A stretch of DNA of 64,000 bases from Morchella semilibera (taxonomy: Eukaryota > Ascomycota > Pezizomycetes > Pezizales > Morchellaceae): contig CM018607.1 of assembly GCA_009192285.1 (NCBI GenBank), positions 991,736-1,055,735 of the forward strand. The letters are read 5' to 3'. The first letter of the stretch is position 1. Each line of letters opens with the position of its first letter. The notes under the pieces are model-generated. The model searched no databases, was not told the DNA's origin, and saw only the letters and a list, made by a program, of their open reading frames with translations. Below, piece after piece: positions 56,175 through 64,000 of this stretch. A program made the translations under genes and the position numbers.

Positions 56175-57943
56175 TTATTCGAACTCATCCTCACTCTCCT
56201 TATCCGGAGAATCCAAATGAAGATAGAATGAACATTTTACACCCTATTTAGGTTAGCAACCCATCCCCTACTCTATCAGAAGCAAAATAACTCACAGTGA
56301 CGCTATCAATCCACATAATGCCATTGTTCATAGTGTGCACCTTTGCCTCCAAATGCATACCAACAAAGCAATACTGCAAAGCCTCCATCTCCAGCCAGAT
56401 CTCAAACTCATCCAGATCTGTTTCTGGCCATTCTTGGTTTTCTTCTGGGTCCTCAGGACGCCAAACCTTTACCAGAAGCTTCCCGAGTGCATTAAGGCCT
56501 TCGCATTCATATCCCTTTTTGGATTGATCCGTAGTCCCAGCCTCATCGGGATTGGCCCTAGGTTTGATAATACCATCTTCAATATCCTTCTGGATGTGAT
56601 CTGGGAGCGGTTTCTTTACACCACCTGTCCCCGCAATGACAATCCCAGTAACCTCCAAGGCAACGAATTCCCCTTTGAGAAGCTTCATCCTGGGCCCCGT
56701 CTCTTTCTGTATAGCAGTGCCACGTTTCTCGAGACAGGCTTTGACGATTTCAACAGCCTCGGCATCTGTGAGACCAATGTCGTTGTAGGCGGTGCCATTC
56801 CATGTCAAAGTTTCATCCTTCATTCCTGCATAGTAACCACCGTAAAGAGTGGAGCAGGCCATGTTGAACTTTCCTGGCAGGCGAGCGGAAACCTGTCGGC
56901 ATAAGACTAGCTCTTTTTCACCAAGTTCTGTGATAGCAATCGCCGCGCGGATAGATTCATTGTGCTCTGGGGCTACGTTGTGGTAGATGACCTAGAGTTT
57001 GTTAGCTCTTCCTTCCAGCCATTATAGTGAGCGGGCTACTGGTTTCATACTTACATAATTGAGAAAGTTTCGGACCACTTTAGCGCTCAACTCCAACTCC
57101 TCAAACTTCATGTAACCCAAGACATAAGGAGCTCTGTAACTAAGGAAGCCCCTAACAACATACTCAAAATCCACTTCCCACTCCGGATCATCATCATCCT
57201 TGTCCACGAATTCAGTAGCTGCCATAGTCTGTAAGGTCTCTGCATCTATGCCGTCTGGATTTTTATGATCGACACCTCCAGAGTAAGCTTTAGGCCCAGT
57301 GGAGACTCCACCGAGATTGAGGTAAGAAGTGAAGATTTGAAGGCGGAGAGGGTCAAATTTACGCTTGGCGCGATATCGTTGGATACAGGTCTCGATACGC
57401 TCAGCGAAAGGCTTGGAGCTGTGGGGATTTAGTTAAGTACTTGGAAGCTTGTGAGGGAGCTTACGGGTGGTAAAGCTCGCTTTCCTGAGACACCACATCA
57501 GGTGGAAAAGGTCCATAGACAATATTATCTACAAGGGTTAGCGGCCACATTTTACGTGTAGAACGGGAATCAAGACACGTACCTTCCCACCCAGTCGGAG
57601 GAGGCTATCCAAACGTCATGATTAGTATAGGTGTCAAAGATCCGTGGGATAACTGGTATAAACTTACATTCTTCCTTGCGCTCTTGGGCTTTCTCTTCTT
57701 CTTCTTCTTTTTGGGGGCCTCCTGCCCTAGAACATGTGTGGGATTTCCCCCATCTTCCCCCACGCCGTTGTCCCCGTTCTCTTTATCGTTATTGCCACCA
57801 GGGCCGGTCCATTTCTCTTCAATTGCTGGCTTGGGACCGTTGTCGGGCATTTCACCAGCAACTAATCCCACTGTTGCACTAGTCACATTCCCATTTTTTG
57901 CTGAAGCGTTCAGGAATGACGCTGCGGTATCCTCGAGGGGCAT
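56175..57943 (-). CDS. arb1: Arb1-like subunit of the argonaute siRNA chaperone complex
   Basis: Six exons: 57943-57668, 57604-57583, 57528-57465, 57418-57055, 56991-56296 and 56243-56175; introns 46-63 bp, all GT..AG and in frame; 496 aa. A low-complexity head ends in a Lys-rich block (KKKKKKRKPKSARKN). Then comes the Arb1 core: PPTGWED, ELYHPSKPFAERIETCIQRY, IFTSYLNLGGVSTGPKAY, WEVDFEYVVRGFLSYRAPYV and YMKFEELELSAKVVRNFLNY. The long fifth exon has LYGGYYAGMKD, GIVIAGTGGVKKPLP and EMEALQYCFVGMHLEAKVHT. The tail is acidic (DKESEDEFE). In S. pombe, Arb1 with Arb2 and Ago1 holds duplex siRNA and is needed for H3K9 methylation. The role here is inferred; the exon 1 extent is less certain than the core. 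Confidence 0.88.
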
Positions 57944-58119
57944 GATCGCGGTTCCCGAGAAAGGAAGAACGTGGTATTTTTTTTTTATTTTTATTTTTTT
58001 TTTTTGCCGGTGTGTTTGTGGAGCTTGTCAAGTAGTAAGGTAAGTGAGGATGTGAAGACGGTTAGGCCAGGTAAACAAACCAAGAAGTTAGAGGGCAAGA
58101 GAGATGAATACCGTTATCC

Positions 58120-58215
58120 GGTTTACGCCCCAATATTTATTGACAAAGTTTCCACGGGATGCCTGACTTCAACTCGTGGGATATTTCCCCCACAATAAAT
58201 ATTATGGAGTTTACC
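58120..58215. repeat. 96-bp inverted repeat, possible MITE
   Basis: Arms GGTTTACGCCCCAATATTTATTG (split here as GGTTTACGCCCC and AATATTTATTG) and its near-complement CAATAAATATTATGG + AGTTTACC bracket a 50-bp middle that also has a weak CCACGGG/CTCGTGGG pair. No clear target duplication. Confidence 0.45.
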
Positions 58216-58290
58216 GTCATGGTGCAATGCTGGATGCCCTGCCAAGACTCGTTTCTTAATTTGCGCCCCACCTTACATACATGTACTCTA

Positions 58291-58412
58291 CTCGTTTTTC
58301 GCTGACGTTTTTGAACTGGGCCATTATTGCATACACCCAAAATCATGAGCTTGGCGTATTTTTGTATGGCATGCAATATCAGTCGCGTCCACAAACGTCA
58401 GCGAAATACGAG
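58291..58412. mobile_element. 122-bp MITE with TA duplication
   Basis: Flanked by TA (58289-58290 and 58413-58414). The terminal inverted repeat is about 23 bp with two mismatches (left CTCGTTTTTCGCTGACG.., right read outward-in CTCGTATTTCGCTGACG..). No coding capacity. Its termini differ from the MITEs at 52404 and 60839. Confidence 0.8.
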
Positions 58413-58652
58413 TACATCACGACAGATGCCCGTAGATATGCATTCGGGTCCATGGTAGACTAAGACTTCTGATATGGGATGCCTGGAAGGCGCTTGGTTG
58501 CAGGGTAGAGTGGCACTAAGTCAAGGTAAGCGCACGTTGTTACACACTAGTGGAGGGGTAAGTATTAAACTGGGGCTGTCCTCTGAGTATCTCGCTACAT
58601 CAATAAATTTTCGTGTATATCTACAAGATACCAGACTCTGAAATCTTTCAAT

Positions 58653-59705
58653 ATGGCTAGTATTTCCGGGGAGCTTAAGAGTTCAGTTCTTAAGCCGTAT
58701 GACCTGGTGGCTGCCGGACAGTAAGTTGTCCTTTCCCCAATCCCCCATATTGGGTACCTACCATACCTCTAAGTTATTTTGTCCTGATACCCATATATCC
58801 ATGAAACTTCTAGGCTTCAATCTATAATAGCTAATATGGATTACAGCGACGGTGTTCTTTCAGACGAATCCGGTGCTCTAATTATCAAGCCATGCACCAC
58901 CCATGAGGTCTCTTTTTACGAGTCCAGTGCCACTCACCCTGAGTTTTCCAGATGGATGCCCACCTTCTTTGGCACGCTCGAGCTCTCCGACTCTGTCCCT
59001 GATGGCACTACCCCAGTCCATAACCGCAACAAATCCATCGTCCTTCAGAATACTACGCACGGCTTCATCAAGCCCTGTGTGCTCGATCTCAAACTTGGTG
59101 CTCAGCTCTGGGACAACGACGCTCCCCAGGAGAAACGGGACCGTCTAGACGCCGTAAGCGAGAAAACAACCTCATTGAGCTTAGGCATGAGGATTGCAGG
59201 CATGAGGGTGTGGAAGAAGGCCGCCGAGGGGTCCGAAGTAAGAGGATACTTTAAGGTTTATGACAAACACTACGGCAGGACCTTCACCGCTGAGACTGTC
59301 ATCGAGGGAATCAAGGAGTATTTTGAGAGTGATATCTCAAAGTCCCAGATTCAGATTCTCGCCAAGAGATTCAAGAAAAAGGTGGCGGAAATTCAGGCTG
59401 TGTTGGAAAGTATTGAAAGTAGGATGTACTCTGCATCTCTACTCTTTGTTTACGAGGGTGATGGAGCAGCATTGGATGAGGCGCTGAAGGAAGAGGAGGA
59501 AAACGCGAAAAAACCACCGAAGACCCAGGAAGAGTTGGATCAGGAAGAGGAGGATGAAGTGGAGACTAAGGAAAAGAAGGTTGAAGTCTTGAAATTGATC
59601 GATTTCGCTCATGCGACTTGGACTCCTGGTCAAGGGCCAGACGAGAATGCCCTACAGGGTGTCAGGAATACTGTTAAGTTGTTGGCAGAGCTTGCAGAGA
59701 AGTAA
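58653..59705 (+). CDS. Inositol polyphosphate multikinase (IPK family)
   Basis: Exons 58653-58720 and 58814-59705; a 93-bp intron; 319 aa. The first exon gives MASISGELKSSVLKPYDLVA and the join yields QLQSIIANMDYSDGVLSDES. Family motifs: LIIKPCTTHEVSFYESS, the catalytic P-x3-D-x-K-x-G as PCVLDLKLG (about residue 110), TTSLSLGMRIAGMRVW (TSSxSLG type), SASLLFVYEGD-like SLLFVYEGD, and the C-terminal IDFAHATW. It resembles yeast Ipk2/Arg82, which phosphorylates inositol tri- and tetrakisphosphate and tunes transcription of arginine genes. Arg82 versus IP6 kinase (Kcs1) is judged from the short length. An acidic insert (EEEENAKKPPKTQEELDQEE) precedes the last motif. Confidence 0.92.
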
Positions 59706-60838
59706 GCTTGCGATTTCATCACTTGGAATGATTCTCAAGCCTAACATTCATGTTTTGACGTCTTTAGCTGAGCAGTTAGGATACATCCAATTGTGTTTGC
59801 TTGTTTCATTTTTCATATTTCTGCAGTGAATGTATGATATAATTCCCAAGCGTCTCGAATATCATCACCACATATGGTAATATCACAGTGATATTTACCA
59901 CCATTGTCATTGTTTGTCAATAATGACATGGTTCGAGATATATTTAGTGAAAACGGTTCGGGTTCAACGCTGCGTCTCATGAACCTATCCAAGCCTTATT
60001 CACTGAAAGCGCCCAGTTCCCCTTTAACTTACGTAGTTATTATGGTTAACTTGGCCCCCCCCCTCGCCCTGCTTTTGTTCATGAGATCTATTAGTCGATA
60101 TGGTCACTCTCTAAAGGTTTTATGGATCTGGGTCTAGGTGGTGCTACGTGCTCGTAGAGTCCCTTGCCATGAGAGGGTTTGGGGCCACCCCGCACGCCCT
60201 TTGCTGTCTGCCAATTATTGTTTGTAGTTCTTATGCTTTGTACCGGTCCCTTTGGATAAAGAGTGTATGTGATTAGATTTAGCCTTGGGGTGCTATAAAT
60301 TGCTCGCCCATCATACATAGATGTCTTCTAGCTAGGAGTGCACGTGGGGCGTTATAAAGCCTCAAGTGCTAAGACGATGTTACTTGGATCGTCTTCGAGA
60401 ATCTTACCTTACCCTCTACTAGGATAGAAGTTTCATCAATTGATACTTTGTTAGTATGAAGGCTTTGGAAAAGGCACAAAACGACCCATTATCGGGGTGG
60501 GGGGCCGTAGGCCCCTAGTAGCAACTACGTACGTAGATATAGGGGGCCTGATACCCATAAGATAGAGCTCCTACAAGTAATTGGTGCACGGGATCACTCC
60601 TTACCTTGTCACTGGAGCACTTGAGTGACTCCATATGAGCGATATGTTCATGAATTGTTGATCACTCGGCGTTATCTGTGTAGCTACTGTCCGAAATAAT
60701 GACTATAGTACTAGCAGAAGTAATTCTTGTGATGTATTTCTAATACAGGAGGGAATTTAGCTACCCTTTTATAGCAGTAATTGCCTTGGCACAAATACAG
60801 TAATGACATAATATAATAGTGGTCTAGACCTTGCCATA

Positions 60839-60968
60839 CCGCGAATGATGGTCCAGTCGCCGTTTTCCCCAGCAAGGAAATTTTGTTAAGGTGATCTACA
60901 AGGTTTTCTTCATATTGGTAAAAAATAGCCAAGAGAAGCGGCGAGTGAACCATCACCATCATTCGCGG
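60839..60968. mobile_element. 130-bp MITE with TA duplication
   Basis: Flanked by TA (60837-60838 and 60969-60970). The ends are a perfect 14-bp inverted repeat CCGCGAATGATGGT, and the likeness continues imperfectly (..AGTCGCCG.. against ..ACTCGCCG..) for about 35 bp. No coding capacity. Confidence 0.82.
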
Positions 60969-61135
60969 TATATTTTGCCCGGCTCGCAATAATAATCCCA
61001 ACAGCTAATGTAGGGACCCCGAGTTAGGACGGTCACGTGCCCTACCAGGTAGAAACCATCCAGACAGGACTAGCTGACAGAATCTGTGGTTCGTACAACA
61101 GTAGTAAAAAGTTGAAGTTAAAAAAAAGGTATGTA

Positions 61136-61292
61136 CAGAAGTGTTCGTGATTCGGATTTAATATGACATGTCCGGCCCAAGCCAGCCACCAAATTGTGCA
61201 TTGGAATGTTTAAAATCTCAAGTTTCTATAATTCTATAGATACATTTGATTCAACTCTGTACCATCTTATATATGAATCGCGAACACTTTTG
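61136..61292. repeat. 157-bp imperfect inverted repeat, possible degenerate MITE
   Basis: Left arm CAGAAGTGTTCGTGATTCGG, right arm (reversed) CAAAAGTGTTCGCGATTCAT. A TA precedes the left arm but none follows the right. Confidence 0.45.
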
Positions 61293-62926
61293 CGGAGTGG
61301 CTGTAGAAGAACCAGACAGAACTATTATTTATGGTTGCCATAAAATATACCGCGGCTTAATGTTTCCATGCTGACACTCAGAATCCATATTATTTATAAT
61401 TGCACCCTTTCCTGACACGTTAGTACAAGACAGCCAACACCGACAACTAGCGTCCCAACCTTCGTGGTCGCTACATACAGTATCAGGGCGCATTTGTTGT
61501 TAGGGCCCCGCGGGGGAGGGTAGAGATAAAACTCACTAGGGCTGTAGATCACGATATATGCGAGTACCACTTTAGACATTGGAAATGTGGCTTCTGAGTC
61601 GAGGAGGATGCACGGAAATCAAACTTCCTAGGACTGTTTCCAGTTTCCTAGGACTGTTTCCAGTATGTTACCCTATATTCTGGGTATAACTAAGGCCTCA
61701 ATCCATACTGTAGTCGATCGATCAGCAGGTCTTCCAGTGCCGTTCGCCGCCCTCTAACAGAATCTTCACTGTATAATTGGCATTCCTATACCTACCTTCA
61801 ATGGCTAACGTTGATTGTGAGAATGGGAATAAAGTGAAGAGCGTGGGGCTTGGTTGATTGACTTGACTACAATACAATAACGGTGGTACATACATTGGCA
61901 TGTACCAGCCAACTGTCCCAGACATAGATAAGCTTGACTGACTGACTTCTGTTACTTATAGTATACACGTAGTGGTGACCACATATATTCTCATAGGCAC
62001 AAAAGTTATTCCAATAAAGACATAACATTTGGCCCTACAACGCCCCCACTTTATGTGCACAGGTCACCACCACTTAATATTACTCATCTCACTACCTATC
62101 ATATTTCACAACTAATAACCAAGCCTGCAGAACTTTGGAGGTTCATGAGCTTTGTTCCGCATATCCAGCCCTAGCAGCCACAATAACATCTCTCACGAAG
62201 GAAGTGACATGAAAATAAGGGTCGAGATACCGTTACTACACCCCACCGCACATTGTGTATCCAATCTCCCACCAGGTCAGCCAATCCCCATTAGAGTCCG
62301 AGGTAAATATCCATTTGCTAGCTCCGCCCCCACTATATTCCCTCTATGAAGCAAGAAAAGAAAGGGGAAAAAGGAAAAAGATAGCTAATTAATGGATGAG
62401 ATTGGGTTTAGTTAGGGTTTGACATAGCAAGCCCCAAAGGAGATGGATTGCAAGGAGGGGAAACACACCAGCTCCGCCTACAATCACTTTCCCCATCCGC
62501 GACTCCCCCCAAGAGAATGATAAGGGATGTATACAAAAAAAAAAAAAAAAGAACTACGACCGTCGTTAACAGTGGTATTGAACTTTATTGGCCCGAAAAA
62601 CGAAAAGTAGCAAACGCAAAGCAAAAAACACCCCATTCTCCTGTTACATGCCCTAAACAAATAAATCTCCGAACCATACTAACAAAAAGAAGCAAAGACA
62701 AGAAAAAAAAAGCTGCAAGCGGTACGTCACCCAAAAGTGCGAGTTCCATAGTTCGATAGCCCAATTCACACAAAGTGGGAGGGTTCTCCCAAAGGATATA
62801 ATAACAAAGAACGGGAAATGGGAGGTACACACAGGTGAAGTTATAAATAATAGAGCAAAGGCAAAACTGAGCTCCCCCGCCCTCATACACAAGTACACTT
62901 TTTTCACACGCGGAGCTATTGGTACC

Positions 62927-64000
62927 CTAATATTCATAGGGATGAATAGGAATAGCCCTTTTACCCGCATCTAGATCCTGCTCATCCATCACCTCAGATA
63001 CTTTCTGCGGGATTCCATGGACTCTCACACGGTACAAACACGTGTAATCAGGGTGACCCCAGTTGTTAATAACCTTGAAGACAACAAGTTGGGTGGTGAT
63101 GTTTAAGTTGATCAGGTCAACAGGAAGATCCCAGGTTTGAATCCTCGGGTTTCCCACGTTTATATCGTACTTGAATACACCTAACTTAACGAAGTTGTCA
63201 TACAAGGCCCCGCTGGGTCCTGGAGGAGACGAGGTGCTCTCGCGGTCCCATAGCCTGTCCTTTGACCACTCAATCTCATTTAACGCTCTTGCCGCGGCCT
63301 TCTCAGCTCTCTCCCTAGTCTCTTCGTCCTCAAACTGAGCCCAAAACTCAATTTTTCGCGGCGCAGATGATATATCCACAGCGTGGGATTTCGGGATGTG
63401 TTCGACTGAGATTTGAGTGGCAAATATGGGCAGCGCAAGTCTGACGCCAATGTTACCCTGGTCACCAGGGAAGGGCCAGCACTGGCCAACATCGCTCGTA
63501 GGAGTGATAGCAACTGTAGGTTGTGCGATGACGCCTCTTCGCCTACCGAAGACAGAGTAGAACCAACGATTTTTGTCGTTTGACCATTCAAATGTTGGAG
63601 ATGTTGCCCATGGGGAAATCTTTCCGCCGGTGAGAAGAGAGGCATAATCTGGTATGCTGAGCGAGGGGACCTCAACATCGGAACTAGAGCCTGAACCAGA
63701 GGAAACGGAGCCCCCCTTAGACGCAAAATGGGGGTTTTGGCTGATATACTTGCGAACGGCACTATCGACAACAATTGGTGATTTTTTGATTGCGTCTTCG
63801 ACAAGAGTTGGAAGAACCGAATCTTGTTTGATCCGCTCCATGAATTCTTTCTCGATCTTTGGCCAAAACACATTGACGGCCCAATCTCCATTCTCCTTGA
63901 CCTTTTGGTCGATTAGCTGCGTAACGGTCCCTTTGCTCAATAATACTTGATCTTTGTACTGATCATATGTGAGACCTGTGTGTTCATCAATAAGTCCCCT
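62927..64000 (-). CDS. SAD1: SUN-domain protein, C-terminal part (5' end outside the window)
   Basis: The frame runs open to the window edge (HTGLTYDQYKDQVLL precedes SKGTVTQL), so the start lies beyond 64000. The visible 357 or so residues hold a helical stretch (KVKENGDWAVNVFWPKIEKE) and then the SUN beta-sandwich: IPDYASLLTGGKISPWATSP, GVIAQPTVAITPTSDVGQCW, FPGDQGNIGVRLALPIFATQ, ISVEHIPKSHAVDISSAPRK and, near the end, VVFKVINNWGHPDYTCLYRV. SUN proteins span the inner nuclear membrane and bind KASH proteins to link chromosomes to the cytoskeleton; the fungal member is Sad1 at the spindle pole body. The transmembrane segment is not in view. The gene symbol is assigned by family only. Confidence 0.88.
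   Translation of the reverse strand, partial: RGLIDEHTGLTYDQYKDQVLLSKGTVTQLIDQKVKENGDWAVNVFWPKIEKEFMERIKQDSVLPTLVEDAIKKSPIVVDSAVRKYISQNPHFASKGGSVSSGSGSSSDVEVPSLSIPDYASLLTGGKISPWATSPTFEWSNDKNRWFYSVFGRRRGVIAQPTVAITPTSDVGQCWPFPGDQGNIGVRLALPIFATQISVEHIPKSHAVDISSAPRKIEFWAQFEDEETRERAEKAAARALNEIEWSKDRLWDRESTSSPPGPSGALYDNFVKLGVFKYDINVGNPRIQTWDLPVDLINLNITTQLVVFKVINNWGHPDYTCLYRVRVHGIPQKVSEVMDEQDLDAGKRAIPIHPYEY

Larger units (their letters stand above)
57944..58652. other. Divergent intergenic region with two small inverted repeats
   Basis: Carries the promoters of the arb1-like gene and the inositol kinase gene. It has a T-rich run (57974-58003) and the two short inverted-repeat elements listed separately. 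No gene is supported. Confidence 0.5.
59706..62926. other. Long intergenic region before the SUN gene
   Basis: About 3.2 kb without a supported gene. It holds a 130-bp TA-flanked MITE (60839-60968), a possible second one (61136-61292) and a 20-bp tandem duplication TTTCCTAGGACTGTTTCCAG at about 61626-61664. A long A-run lies near 62536. Confidence 0.5.

Noticed and set aside
60711-61001. 96-codon minus-strand frame
   Set aside because: It runs across the MITE at 60839-60968, so it is not a stable gene.
61960-62110. Opposed GTGGTGACC and GGTCACCAC motifs
   Set aside because: Arms are too short and the region shows no target duplication; not enough to call an LTR or MITE.

Overview
The window looks like a filamentous ascomycete chromosome (Pezizomycotina). 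Genes carry short introns (about 46-95 bp, one of 237 bp) with GT..AG borders and CTAAC-type branch sites. The set includes Arb1, Gcn3, cyclin H/Ccl1, Nop10, pantothenate synthetase and a SUN protein. The genus cannot be told from sequence alone; the dense nested Ty3/gypsy content would fit a repeat-rich lineage such as Pezizales, but that is a guess.

Layout. (1) 1-28 kb is a retrotransposon graveyard. It holds one nearly complete chromodomain Ty3/gypsy element (1345-7589, 5-bp target duplications, one internal stop in pol), solo LTRs of at least four families (called A, B, C and D here), several gag/protease/RT/integrase relics, a LINE fragment, a Tc1/mariner transposase pseudogene, and a poly(A) retroposon with a 15-bp target duplication. 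(2) 28-33 kb has one zinc-finger gene (29447-30809), a minisatellite and an AT-rich stretch. (3) 33.4-44.6 kb is a second stack of insertions. A decayed second copy of the same gypsy element (36224-42422, minus strand) sits in an A-family LTR, which sits in another A-family LTR, beside an A-family gag fragment split by a further LTR. (4) 46.5-64 kb is ordinary gene space: GCN3 (eIF2B-alpha), a NECAP-like endocytosis gene, PAN6, CCL1 (TFIIH cyclin), NOP10, an arb1-like RNAi gene, an inositol polyphosphate kinase and the 3' part of a SUN-domain gene. Several tiny TA-flanked inverted-repeat elements (MITEs) lie between these genes.

The genes do not form an operon or a biosynthetic cluster; they are unrelated housekeeping genes. 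The transposon layers are tied together by family. The two gypsy copies share LTRs, a self-complementary candidate primer site and pol domains. The B, C and 18.6-22.7 kb relics encode related gag/protease proteins. A-family elements repeatedly landed inside A-family LTRs. The arb1-like gene, whose yeast relative acts in siRNA-directed heterochromatin, lies about 12 kb from the repeat stack; a link is only suggestive.

No CRISPR, rRNA or tRNA gene was recognised. One ambiguous base (N) is present at 34030.
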